Origin: Bog-564 sp035509915
GTDB lineage: Bacteria; Actinomycetota; Acidimicrobiia; Acidimicrobiales; UBA8190
DNA: 51,442 nt
Direction: 5' to 3'
Assembly (NCBI GenBank): GCA_035509915.1
Contig: DATKIB010000179.1
Coordinates: 1-51,442, forward strand
A program made the translations under genes and the position numbers. Positions 1-7,867 of this stretch are shown here, in pieces (position 1 is the stretch's first letter; the number at the start of each line of letters is the position of its first letter). Under the pieces are notes generated by a model. That model had not been told where the DNA came from, searched no databases, and saw only the letters and a list, made by a program, of their open reading frames with translations.

Positions 1-749
1 GCGTCGATCGGTGCGCCGCGACGAAGCAGCGCCACCAGCGCCGCTGTGCCGACGGCGAACCAGGCGATGAGCACGGGCAAGGTGAGGTCCCCCCCTGGCC
101 AGTTCACGCCTGCGCCCTCGCCGACCCAGAAGACCCCGAAGCTCGTGAGCATGATCCCCACCCCGGTCTTGAGAGCGTTCTCGGGCACGCTGGAGAGCTG
201 TCGCGCCACCATGGCACCGACGATGCCGACCAGCACTACTGCGGCAGCGGCTGATGCAGCCGCTACGGTCATCCGGTGGGCGCTAGTGCCGAGGCTCACG
301 ACGATCAGCACCACTTCGGAGCCCTCGAGCATCACGCCCTTGAAGGCCACGAGGAACGCTGGGGTGTCGCGGCCCTTGCTCCGGGCGCCGGCTCCCCCGA
401 GCGCGCCGGCCGTCGCCTCGTAGATGGCGTCCTCGTCGTGCTTTGCGAGGCGACCCCCGCTTCGCAGCACGGCCTTTCGCAACCAGGACAGGCCCAGCAT
501 GAGCAGCAGGGTCCCGACCACGACGCGAAGGGTGTCGATCGGCAGGTAGCGGGCGAGTGGGATCCCGACGGCCGCGGTCACCACCGCGAGGACCAGCAGC
601 GCCACCGCCGACCCCTCCAGGGCCGAGCGCCAGCTCCGGGTACCGGCAGCGACCACCAAGGTGAGCGCCTCGACCATCTCGACGCTCGAGGCGCCGAAGA
701 CCGCTACTACGAGCGCTGCTGTGGACGTGGCGCCGGTGACCGCTAACAC
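1..749 (-). CDS. COG4280-like integral membrane protein (C-terminus beyond the window)
   Basis: Reading the minus strand from a GTG at 749 gives 249 residues without a stop before the window edge. The product is very hydrophobic, with several membrane segments. Both halves carry an acidic E-x-x-E type signature (VEMVEAL near residue 25 and LEGSEVV near 140), the pattern I remember for the COG4280 family of predicted membrane proteins, distantly like the UPF0016/GDT1 cation transporters. A charged loop (KHDEDAIYEAT) separates the halves. The start lies 7 bp beyond the MerR gene's stop, with AGGGG about six bases upstream, so the two genes are probably cotranscribed. Cation transport is an inference from family resemblance only. 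Confidence 0.7.
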   Translation of the reverse strand, partial: MLAVTGATSTAALVVAVFGASSVEMVEALTLVVAAGTRSWRSALEGSAVALLVLAVVTAAVGIPLARYLPIDTLRVVVGTLLLMLGLSWLRKAVLRSGGRLAKHDEDAIYEATAGALGGAGARSKGRDTPAFLVAFKGVMLEGSEVVLIVVSLGTSAHRMTVAAASAAAAVVLVGIVGAMVARQLSSVPENALKTGVGIMLTSFGVFWVGEGAGVNWPGGDLTLPVLIAWFAVGTAALVALLRRGAPID

Positions 750-755
750 AGGCCC

Positions 756-1223
756 CTATTCCAGCTCGCGCAACAGCTCCCTGCAGCGCCTGGCCTTGCT
801 CACGAGGTTGGCCCTGAACGCCTCCATCCTGGCGAGCTTCACCTCCAGCTGACCTGCGAGCGATTCGTTGAGGACCAGGATCTCCTCGAGTATCGACCGT
901 TGCTGGGCCCGGGCGGCGCTCGTCGGGGAGTCCTTCTTGGCTTTGTAGGCGCTCCTCAGCTCGTCGAGCCGGCGCTCGGAGGACAAGAACTCCTTTATCT
1001 CGTCCAGGTTCATGCCGAGCACGTCGCGCAGCTCGAGGACGCGATCGAGCTCTTGGAGGTCGGACTGGCTATAGCGCCTCTCGCCCCCGGGGGTGTAGCT
1101 GGACGGGCTGATCAACCCGAGCTCCTCGTAGTAGCGAAGCGTGCGGGTCGACACGCCCGAGCGCGCCGCCGCGTCACTGATCCGCAGCGCCACGGGCGCC
1201 ACGGACACCTGGCTCTCCTTCAT
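756..1223 (-). CDS. MerR-family transcriptional regulator
   Basis: The N-terminal winged helix-turn-helix is typical of MerR (GVSTRTLRYYEELGLI, then GGERRYSQSDL), followed by a long dimerisation helix and a C-terminal helical region without the cysteines of metal-sensing MerR proteins. A small organic ligand is therefore more likely than a metal. The open frame extends upstream to 1322, but a perfect TATAAT at 1231-1236 would start transcription at about 1223-1225, so I place the start at the ATG at 1223 (MKESQVS); an ATG at 1232 lies inside the -10 region. The membrane protein follows after 7 bp. Regulators of this sort, such as LiuR, control branched-chain or fatty acyl-CoA catabolism, which suits the neighbourhood; that link is inferred. 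Confidence 0.85.
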   Translation of the reverse strand: MKESQVSVAPVALRISDAAARSGVSTRTLRYYEELGLISPSSYTPGGERRYSQSDLQELDRVLELRDVLGMNLDEIKEFLSSERRLDELRSAYKAKKDSPTSAARAQQRSILEEILVLNESLAGQLEVKLARMEAFRANLVSKARRCRELLRELE

Positions 1224-1230
1224 CGTCGGC

Positions 1231-1250
1231 ATTATAACGTTGACGTAAAA
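1231..1250 (-). promoter_or_regulatory. Leaderless promoter and likely autoregulatory operator of the merR gene
   Basis: On the minus strand there is a perfect -10 (TATAAT) about seven bases before the ATG at 1223. It overlaps an imperfect dyad, TTACGT-CA-ACGTTA. The two ACGT cores, six bases apart, are laid out as in the LiuR-type operators I remember for MerR regulators of branched-chain acyl-CoA catabolism. I see no good -35. The site lies just past the stop of the preceding SDR gene. Autoregulation is inferred. Confidence 0.55.
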
Positions 1251-1257
1251 GTTTGGT

Positions 1258-2031
1258 TCAGGGGATACCGCCGTCGACGCGCAGTACGGCACCAGTCGTG
1301 AAGCTCGAGGCGTCGCTCGCAAGGTAGATGGCGGAGCCGACCACCTCGTCGGGGTCGCCGGCGCGGGGCATGGCGTTTCGCCTCGCGTCGCGGGCGAAGG
1401 CCTCCATGTCCCAAGCCTTGGTGATGTCAGTGAGGAAAGGCCCCGCCATGATGCAGTTGACCCTCACGGTCGGCCCGAAGGCCCGGGCGAACCCGGCGGT
1501 GAGGGCGTTGACCCCGGCCTTCGCGGCTGCGTAGGGAAGGATGTGCTGGGTCGGCCTGACCGAGCCGACACTCGAGACGTTGACGATCGAGCCCCCGCCC
1601 TGCTCCGCCATCCGGCTCCCCACGAGAGCCGTGAGACGAAACACCCCCTTCAAGTTGAGGTCCACCACCCGGTCCCACATCTGCTCGGTCACCTCGGCGA
1701 CCGAACCGTAGAGGAGGGACATGCCGGCGTTGTTCACGAGCACGTCGACACGCCCGAGGGCAGCGTAAGCCCGCTCGACCAGGCCGCCGAGCTCGTCCCA
1801 GTGCCCGACGTGGCACGCGAGGGCGAGCGCCCGTCGTCCCGTGGAGGACTCCACCTCCGACGCCACGGCCTCGCAGGCGTCGAGCTTCCTGCTCGTCACG
1901 ATCACGTCGGCCCCGGCCGCCGCGAACCCGAGCACCATGGCCCGGCCGAGGCCCCTGCTGCCACCGGTCACGAGAGCGACCTTGCCCGACAGGTCGAAAC
2001 GCTCGGCAGGGGTGGCGGTCGGATCGCTCAC
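1258..2031 (-). CDS. Short-chain dehydrogenase/reductase (SDR)
   Basis: This 257-residue classical SDR has the dinucleotide-binding motif TGGSRGLG at 22-29, NNAG at 100-103, and the catalytic Ser (about 153-154), Tyr167 and Lys171 in NVSS...PYAAAK. The C-terminal GAVLRVDGG is usual for FabG-like oxidoreductases. It probably interconverts an alcohol and a ketone using NAD(P); the substrate is unknown. The start is a GTG. The merR gene lies 35 bp downstream on the same strand but has its own promoter in the gap, so linkage to merR could be functional as well as positional. A role in oxidising a hydroxyacyl intermediate is a guess. Confidence 0.9.
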   Translation of the reverse strand: MSDPTATPAERFDLSGKVALVTGGSRGLGRAMVLGFAAAGADVIVTSRKLDACEAVASEVESSTGRRALALACHVGHWDELGGLVERAYAALGRVDVLVNNAGMSLLYGSVAEVTEQMWDRVVDLNLKGVFRLTALVGSRMAEQGGGSIVNVSSVGSVRPTQHILPYAAAKAGVNALTAGFARAFGPTVRVNCIMAGPFLTDITKAWDMEAFARDARRNAMPRAGDPDEVVGSAIYLASDASSFTTGAVLRVDGGIP

Positions 2032-2085
2032 CTAGGTCCTGCCGCCCCCCGCAGCGCGCCCGTCGCTTCCCAGCCGGGCTGTGAC

Positions 2086-2475
2086 TCAGCCCTGCTCGGA
2101 GCCGTACTGAGCCTGCGGGATCGGGCCAGAGGAGGAGGCCGGAGGCGCGCTCGACGGGGCGGGAGCTGTGGCGCTCGGGTCGACCACGCCGGTCGTCTCG
2201 GCGATGGCAGAGTTGGCGGAGGTTACGGCCACCGGCCCGTGGTCGGCCTCGTGCTTCTGGAGCATCTCGACCAGCTCGCCGTTGCGCGCAGCAGATCCGG
2301 GGTCGGCGTGACCGGTCCTCTCCCGGTAGACGATCCCGCCCAGCTCGAGGAGCATGGCGTCCGCCTTCTTCTTGGCCTGGAGCTCTGCGATCTTCGCCTG
2401 CCCGGCCTGGCCGGCCTGCTGGGCCTTCTCCAGGAGCGGGGCAGCCTGCGACTTCACCTTGTCCATGAGTCCCAT
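2086..2475 (-). CDS. Small helical protein of unknown function
   Basis: This is a 129-residue protein. Its first 60 residues are amphipathic, Ala/Lys/Gln-rich and likely helical (MGLMDKVKSQAA, then QAGQAGQAKIAELQAKKKAD). They are followed by a conserved-looking LGGIVYRERTG segment and a low-complexity Pro/Ser/Ala tail. Short proteins beginning MGLxDKVKxQA and containing a phrase like LG..VY.ERTG are common in actinobacteria with no assigned function (from memory). There is no signal peptide or membrane segment. A very good ribosome site (AGGAGG) precedes the ATG. Upstream lies a leader with an orphan intrinsic terminator that could control this gene. Confidence 0.75.
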   Translation of the reverse strand: MGLMDKVKSQAAPLLEKAQQAGQAGQAKIAELQAKKKADAMLLELGGIVYRERTGHADPGSAARNGELVEMLQKHEADHGPVAVTSANSAIAETTGVVDPSATAPAPSSAPPASSSGPIPQAQYGSEQG

Positions 2476-2849
2476 CTCGAACCTCCTCGCCGTCGGGGGG
2501 CGACGCCGCCTCCGATGCTCTCGACACTAGGCGTGGAGGCAGGAGGCCGCCCGCGGACGGCGCTGCCAGAAGGGTTGGGAGGACGCCGCGAATGGTGGGG
2601 CGGCAGACGGGCCGAACGAGGGAGGAAAAAAACAGCGGCCGGACCCGTCCGCCACGGGCCCGGCCGCAGGGGTGAAACTCGCCCACCTGGTTCTGGCTTG
2701 AGTAACGGCGGCGGGCTGCGGGGCTTGCGTCTCCTTCGGGGCTTAGTGGACCCATTTCCCTCCGGCAACGAACCCGCTCGGGGGGGAAGGCAGCTCCCGG
2801 GCTCTCGCTACGCTCACCTAGGGGTTTCGGGGTACGTCGGAGCGTGGCG
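2476..2849. other. 374-bp divergent intergenic region
   Basis: This gap separates the leftward small protein gene from the rightward ABC exporter. It holds the terminator hairpin at 2626-2667. On the minus strand before it lies a structured-looking stretch (about 2680-2800) with motifs such as CCGAAGGAGACGCAAGCC and GGTGGGCGAGTTTCACCCC. No coding potential is convincing on either strand. I could not match the leader to a riboswitch class by eye. Confidence 0.5.
2626..2667 (-). terminator. Intrinsic terminator in an orphan leader
   Basis: The arms at 2635-2648 and 2654-2667 form a 14-bp, very GC-rich stem with one mismatch and a 5-base loop. On the minus strand it is followed by seven T (2632 down to 2626), the classic arrangement of a Rho-independent terminator. 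No minus-strand gene lies within reach on the right, because the ABC exporter there is on the plus strand. It must end a transcript that starts between about 2680 and 2850, some 150 bp upstream of the gene starting at 2475. A small RNA or an attenuated leader is likely. Confidence 0.65.
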
Positions 2850-4850
2850 ATGAGCATGGGTCTCGGGCACATGATGAGGGGTGGCGGTGGCGCCGGGGCC
2901 GGCTGGGGCCTCATGCGGTCGCTGCGCCGCGATTCTTCGGTGACCCATCAGAAGCTCCCCCCCGGGATCGTGAGACGGATCGGGCGCTTCGCCAGGCCCT
3001 ACCGGTCGATGCTCGGTGTCTTCCTCGCCCTCATCGTCATCGACGCCGTGATCGGGGCCGCCAACCCCCTCATCTACAGGGAGATCATCAACCGGGGCAT
3101 CATTCGCCACGACACGTCCCTCATCGTCGCACTCGCCCTCCTGGTGGGGTTGCTCGCGCTCAGCGACGCTGGGCTGTCGCTGTGGCAGAGGTGGGTCTCG
3201 GCCCGGATCGGGGAGGGGCTCATCTTCGACATGCGCGCCAAGGTGTTCGAGCACGTCCAGCGCATGCCGATCGCCTTCTTCACCCGGACCCAGACCGGGG
3301 CCCTGGTGTCGCGGCTGAACAACGACGTCCTCGACGCCCAGCAGGCGTTCACCGACACGTTCGGCTCCGTGGTGAGCAATGTGATCGGGGTCGGCATCAC
3401 GCTCGGGGCGATGTTCTTCCTGTCGTGGGAGATCACGCTCGTGGCGCTGGCTCTTCTGCCGATCTTCCTGGTGCCTGCCCGCTGGGTCGGGCGGCGGATC
3501 GCGGCGCTCACGCGCGAGAGCTACAACCTGAACGCCAAGATGACCAACACGATGACCGAACGGTTCAACGTTGCGGGGGCGCTGCTCGTGAAGCTCTTCG
3601 GGCATCCATCGCGCGAGATCGACGACTTCGAGTCCAAGGCGGGCCGGGTTCGGGACATTGGTGTCACCCTGGCCATATACGCGAGGGTGTTCATGGCCGC
3701 GCTGCTGCTCACGGCGTCGCTCGCCACCGCAGTGGCGTACGGGTGGGGCGGTGTGCTCTCGGCACGCGGGTCGTTGTCGATCGGGACCCTGGTCGCGCTC
3801 ACGGCCTACCTGGCCCGCCTGTACGGTCCTTTGACCGCGCTCTCCAACGTGCAGGTCGACGTCATGACGGCGCTCGTGTCGTTCGACCGCGTCTTCGAGG
3901 TGCTCGACCTGCCACCCATGATCGCCGAGAAGCCCGACGCCAAGCAGATCCCCCGCGGCCCGGCTCTGGTGGAGCTCGACCACGTCGACTTCTCCTATCC
4001 GACAGCCGAGGAGGTCTCCCTGGCGTCGCTCGAGTCGGTTGCGGTGCTCGACCAGGCGCCTTCGTCGCAGGTCCTATTCGACGTCTCTCTGCGGGCCGAG
4101 CCAGGCCAGCTGGTGGCGCTCGTCGGTCCTTCCGGAGCCGGCAAGACGACCGTCAGCAACCTGGTCCCGCGCCTTTACGACGTCTCGCAGGGTGCAGTGC
4201 GCATCAACGGCATCGACGTGCGCGACGCAACGCTGGAGTCGGTGCACGGGATAGTCGGCGCGGTGACTCAGGACTCTCATCTGTTCCACGAGTCGATCCG
4301 CTACAACCTCCTCTACGCCAAGCCTGACGCGACCGAGCCGGAGCTGATCGAGGCGCTGCGCGCGGCACAGATCCTGCCCCTCGTCGAGTCGCTCCCCGAT
4401 GGTCTCGACACCGTCGTGGGCGATCGCGGTTACCGCCTGTCGGGTGGGGAGAAGCAACGCGTCGCAATAGCGCGTCTGCTGCTCAAGGCGCCCGACATAG
4501 TCGTGCTCGACGAGGCGACCGCCCATCTCGACTCCGAGTCCGAGCAGGCAATCCAGCAAGCTCTCAAGATCGCACTCGCCGGACGCACGTCACTCGTGAT
4601 CGCGCACCGCCTCTCCACCGTGCGCGAGGCCGACAAGATCGTCGTCGTGTCGGGAGGCCGGGTGGTCGAGGAGGGCACCCACACTGAGCTCCTCGACGCG
4701 GGCGGCCTGTACTCCGAGCTCTACAGGACTCAGTTCGCCGACCAGGACACGGCTCAGGGGGATGCAGCCGAAGGCGCGCTGGGCGCCGGGCCTTCCGGGG
4801 AGTTAGCGGAAGGAGACGGCGCTGGAGCCCTGCTCGCCTCGGAGGGTTGA
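2850..4850 (+). CDS. ABC exporter half-transporter (permease fused to ATPase)
   Basis: The product has an N-terminal six-helix exporter domain (about residues 50-330) and a nucleotide-binding domain. In the latter, Walker A is GPSGAGKTT near 426, the signature is LSGGEKQR near 530, Walker B is DIVVLDEAT near 550 and the H-loop is VIAHRLS. This is a type IV exporter of the MsbA/YheI/BmrA kind, which works as a dimer and expels lipids or drugs. A 15-20-residue insert before the ATPase core (EEVSLASLESVAVLDQAP) is unusual. I chose the ATG at 2850 over the GTG at 2844 because GGAG at 2839-2842 is correctly spaced only for the ATG. It stands alone; the substrate is unknown. Confidence 0.93.
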   Translation: MSMGLGHMMRGGGGAGAGWGLMRSLRRDSSVTHQKLPPGIVRRIGRFARPYRSMLGVFLALIVIDAVIGAANPLIYREIINRGIIRHDTSLIVALALLVGLLALSDAGLSLWQRWVSARIGEGLIFDMRAKVFEHVQRMPIAFFTRTQTGALVSRLNNDVLDAQQAFTDTFGSVVSNVIGVGITLGAMFFLSWEITLVALALLPIFLVPARWVGRRIAALTRESYNLNAKMTNTMTERFNVAGALLVKLFGHPSREIDDFESKAGRVRDIGVTLAIYARVFMAALLLTASLATAVAYGWGGVLSARGSLSIGTLVALTAYLARLYGPLTALSNVQVDVMTALVSFDRVFEVLDLPPMIAEKPDAKQIPRGPALVELDHVDFSYPTAEEVSLASLESVAVLDQAPSSQVLFDVSLRAEPGQLVALVGPSGAGKTTVSNLVPRLYDVSQGAVRINGIDVRDATLESVHGIVGAVTQDSHLFHESIRYNLLYAKPDATEPELIEALRAAQILPLVESLPDGLDTVVGDRGYRLSGGEKQRVAIARLLLKAPDIVVLDEATAHLDSESEQAIQQALKIALAGRTSLVIAHRLSTVREADKIVVVSGGRVVEEGTHTELLDAGGLYSELYRTQFADQDTAQGDAAEGALGAGPSGELAEGDGAGALLASEG

Positions 4851-4895
4851 CCGGGCGAAGGTGACCAGCCGTAGGCGGATATCGGCAGGGTTCAG

Positions 4896-5579
4896 GTGAC
4901 GAGCTCCGTCGACAGCATGCCGTCCACCGCCGGGTCCCGAGCGCCGGCCTCGACGGCCCGCCCGCTGTTGCGGGGCTGGATCCACCTCGCCGCGGCTTGC
5001 GCCTTCGCGGTGGCGTGCCCTCTTCTCGCAGCTCAGGCGCCGACGCCCTGGAAGGCCGCAGCGCTCTCCGTCTACGCCGCGTCGATCGTGGCCCTGTTCG
5101 GGGTGAGCACCGCCTTCCACCGGCTCCGCTGGTCGCCCGCCGCGCGCCGGCGGATGAGACGAGCGGACCACGCCACGATCTTCGTGGCGATAGCAGGTAC
5201 CTACACCGCCGTGGCGAGTCTGGCGCTTCGCGGCTGGGCCCAGGTGCTCGTGCTCTGCCTCGTGTGGACCGGGGCCGGCGGAGGCATCGTGCTGCGCCAG
5301 GTCTGGCTCGACGCACCGAAGTGGGCGGTGGCGCTCCCGTACGTAGTGGTCGGGTGGTGCGCGCTCGCCGTCATGCCGCAGTTGCTGCGCGGGCTCGGCG
5401 GGGAGGGTTTTGGGCTCCTCATCGCAGGCGGTGCTTCCTACAGCGTCGGCGCGCTCGCCTACTCGCTTCGAAGGCCCAGGCTCCTGCCGGAAGTCTTCGG
5501 TTATCACGAGGTGTTCCACGCCTGCACCGTGATCGGAGCGTCGCTGCACTTCACGGTGATCGCGACCCACCTGCACTGA
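4896..5579 (+). CDS. Haemolysin III / PAQR-family membrane protein
   Basis: This 227-residue protein has seven predicted membrane helices. It shows the metal-site signature of the PAQR/HlyIII superfamily: Ser71 and His75 in GVSTAFHRL, Asp91-His92 in RRADHATIF, and a C-terminal HEVFH pair. Family members bind zinc and act as receptors or lipid amidases (adiponectin receptor, YqfA/TrhA); the bacterial role is linked to membrane lipid homeostasis. The start is GTG, 45 bp downstream of the ABC exporter, so the two may be cotranscribed. The family call is firm; the activity is not known. Confidence 0.9.
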   Translation: MTSSVDSMPSTAGSRAPASTARPLLRGWIHLAAACAFAVACPLLAAQAPTPWKAAALSVYAASIVALFGVSTAFHRLRWSPAARRRMRRADHATIFVAIAGTYTAVASLALRGWAQVLVLCLVWTGAGGGIVLRQVWLDAPKWAVALPYVVVGWCALAVMPQLLRGLGGEGFGLLIAGGASYSVGALAYSLRRPRLLPEVFGYHEVFHACTVIGASLHFTVIATHLH

Positions 5580-5670
5580 TCACGGCGGACGGCCGGCTCG
5601 GCGAGGGCCGGTAGAAGCCCGTCGGTGGCCCGCCCGGCGGGGCCGGCCGGAGGCGACCCGAGGGGCGAAC

Positions 5671-6222
5671 ATGGCGACGACCGGAGCCGCGACTAGTGGC
5701 CAGGACCCGCTGGTTGTAGCTTCTCGGGACGCCGGGAACGAGCCCGGCGTCACCGCCAGCGCCAGAGGAGCCCGAGCGTTGACAGCCCTAGACCGCGATC
5801 CCACGGCCGCCGCCGAGCTAGAGCGTCTCGCCGACCGGGTGCGGATCCGCGAGCTCAACGCCCGCTACAACCGCTGCTTCGACGACGGCGACGTCACGGG
5901 CTTCGCAGCCACCTTCACCGAGGACGGCGCGATGGAGGTGGCCGGTGGCTTCGCGGTCGCCGGCCGCCAGGGGTTGGAGGATATGTGCAGGCACACCCCG
6001 TACGGCGTGGTGCACGTGACGGTCGACGCCATCGTCGAGGTGGACGGGGACCGCGCCACCCAGGACGTCACGGTGCTGGTTCTCCAGCGGCCCGAGCCCG
6101 GCTCTGTGGGCGGGCAGCTCTCGAGCCTCCAGCGCACCGGCCGCTACCACGACGAGCTCGTGCGGACCTCGGAGGGCTGGCGCTTCGCTCGCCGGACCAT
6201 CACCTTGGACGGCGGGATCTGA
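5671..6222 (+). CDS. SnoaL-like (NTF2-fold) protein
   Basis: The 183-residue product has about 45 disordered residues and then an NTF2/SnoaL-like core: RIRELNARYNRCFDDGDVTG, AATFTEDGAMEV and a C-terminal GWRFARRTITLDG. Such cone-fold proteins include ketosteroid-isomerase-like and dehydratase enzymes, and they are frequent in steroid and aromatic catabolic clusters. The real start might be internal (the core begins near residue 48), but the ATG has GAGGGG upstream. An acyl-CoA ligase follows after 82 bp. Catalytic residues cannot be assigned by eye, so the reaction is left open. Confidence 0.8.
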   Translation: MATTGAATSGQDPLVVASRDAGNEPGVTASARGARALTALDRDPTAAAELERLADRVRIRELNARYNRCFDDGDVTGFAATFTEDGAMEVAGGFAVAGRQGLEDMCRHTPYGVVHVTVDAIVEVDGDRATQDVTVLVLQRPEPGSVGGQLSSLQRTGRYHDELVRTSEGWRFARRTITLDGGI

Positions 6223-6304
6223 GGCTGACCGGGATGCGAGGAGGCGCCGGCACGGCGTTGCGAGGGCGCGTCGGAGTGACCGGGCCGCAGGTGGCGGGCT
6301 CCGC

Positions 6305-7867
6305 GTGAGCACCACCCTTCTGACCGACCACCTGCGCGCCCAGGCCGACTCGTTCGGCGACCGTCTCGCGTACAGGATCGTGGACGGCGACGAGATGACC
6401 TTCGGCGAGTGGGAGGAAGAATCCAACCGCCTGGCGCGCGCCCTCGTCGCCTTGGGCGTCGAAAAAGGTGAAAGGGTGGCCCTCTACCTTCGCGCCGAGG
6501 AAGCGCTGCGATTCATGGTGGGCTACGCCGCGGTGCACAAGGCGGGCGCTGTGGCGGTGCCCACCAACACCCGGCTCGCCGACGCCGAGCTCGAGCGGCT
6601 CCTCGGCCACGCCGAGGCCTCTGTGTTGCTCACCGACCCCGGGCTCGCCACGCCGGCCCACCGGGTCGCCTCCGAGCTCCGAAGCGTCCGCCGGGTGATC
6701 GTGGCGCCGGGAAATGAAGAACCCTCCACCTCCGGCGGGACGGACCCACCTTGGTCGTGGGGGGACATCGGCGAGAGCGGCGGGGGCGGCGACACGAGCA
6801 CCTTCCAGGTGCCCGTGAGCGGAGACGACCTGGCGGACATCCTCTACACCTCGGGGACGACCGGCTCCCCAAAGGGGGTCGCCATCCGTCACCGCACGGT
6901 GGCACTCATCCCCGGCAAGCCAAACCCGAGCTACTCGGGGGAGTGCTGGCTGCACTCCAGCCCGCTGTTCACGTTCGCCGGCATCGGTTTCGTCTACAAC
7001 CCGATGCAGCTCGGGCTTTACGGCGTGTACCAGCCCCGCTTCGACGCCGGGCGCTGGCTCGAGGTCGTGGACGAGCTCCGCCCGCAGTTCGTGTTTCTCG
7101 TGCCCTCGATGGCGCAGCTCATAGTGGCGCACCCTCGCTTCGCCGACTCGGACCTCTCGTCGGTGCTCATCTGCGCGATCGGCAGCGCTCCGCTAGCCCC
7201 TTCCACGCTTCGTGCCCTTCAGGAGCACATGCCCGAGGCGGCCGTGTCCAACAGCTACGGGATGACCGAGGCCGGCGCCGCCTACTGCGCGATGCCCAAG
7301 GGGGAGTCTCTCGAGCGGATCGGCTCGGTGGGTCAGCCCATGCCCCCGCTCGAGGTGCGCATAGTGGACGAGAAGGACCAGGACTTGGCCGTCGGCGAGG
7401 TGGGGGAGGCGCTCATGCGCATGCCCGGGCGCGAGCGCGAGTACTACCGCGACCCCGAGGCCACAGCGCACACCTGGAGCGGCGGCTGGCTGCACACCGG
7501 CGACTTCGCCCGGCTCGACGACGACGGTTACCTGTACATAGTCGGCCGGAAGAAGGACGTGATCATCCGCGGAGGCAACAACATCCACGCCGCGGACGTC
7601 GAGGGCGTGCTAGCCGAGCACCCCGACGTGCTCGAGGCTGCGGTGATCGGGGTACCGCACGACGTGCTCGGCGAGGACGTCGCAGCGGTGGTGGTGCTCG
7701 CCCCGGGCGCGCGGGTAGGTGTCGAAGAGCTACGCGTGCACTGCGCATCGCGACTGGCCGACTACAAGGTGCCGAGACGCATCGAGATCGCCGACGACCT
7801 GCCGAAGAACGCCACCGGCAAGGTGCTCAAGGCCCAGGTCCGCGAGAAGCTGCTGGCGTCTTCCTAG
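6305..7867 (+). CDS. Acyl-CoA ligase (AMP-forming, FadD-like)
   Basis: This 520-residue ANL-superfamily enzyme has the phosphate-binding loop LYTSGTTGSPKG near residue 180, SYGMTEAG (adenylate motif), the hinge region GRKKDVIIRGGNNI and the C-terminal PKNATGKVLK with the catalytic Lys. Enzymes of this family activate a carboxylic acid to its CoA thioester through an acyl-AMP. GTG start with AGGTGG upstream. It converges with the ACAD gene; the two stop codons share one CTAG tetranucleotide. The substrate is likely a medium, branched or cyclic acid, judged only from the neighbours. Confidence 0.93.
   Translation: MSTTLLTDHLRAQADSFGDRLAYRIVDGDEMTFGEWEEESNRLARALVALGVEKGERVALYLRAEEALRFMVGYAAVHKAGAVAVPTNTRLADAELERLLGHAEASVLLTDPGLATPAHRVASELRSVRRVIVAPGNEEPSTSGGTDPPWSWGDIGESGGGGDTSTFQVPVSGDDLADILYTSGTTGSPKGVAIRHRTVALIPGKPNPSYSGECWLHSSPLFTFAGIGFVYNPMQLGLYGVYQPRFDAGRWLEVVDELRPQFVFLVPSMAQLIVAHPRFADSDLSSVLICAIGSAPLAPSTLRALQEHMPEAAVSNSYGMTEAGAAYCAMPKGESLERIGSVGQPMPPLEVRIVDEKDQDLAVGEVGEALMRMPGREREYYRDPEATAHTWSGGWLHTGDFARLDDDGYLYIVGRKKDVIIRGGNNIHAADVEGVLAEHPDVLEAAVIGVPHDVLGEDVAAVVVLAPGARVGVEELRVHCASRLADYKVPRRIEIADDLPKNATGKVLKAQVREKLLASS

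Noticed and set aside
46..852. Plus-strand frames at the left edge
   Set aside because: They overlap a hydrophobic minus-strand protein with family motifs in both halves and the MerR gene's end; codon bias favours the minus strand.
2620..2830. Possible cobalamin, glycine, c-di-GMP or c-di-AMP riboswitch in the leader at 2.6-2.8 kb
   Set aside because: Only short fragments (AAGCCAG, CCGAAGGAGACGCAAG) resemble conserved pieces; the complete cores of these classes are not there in order. I report only the terminator and an unassigned leader.
2814..3983. 389-codon minus-strand frame under the ABC exporter
   Set aside because: It is the antisense shadow of a strong ABC transporter gene, with Arg/His/Asp-rich composition and no family resemblance.
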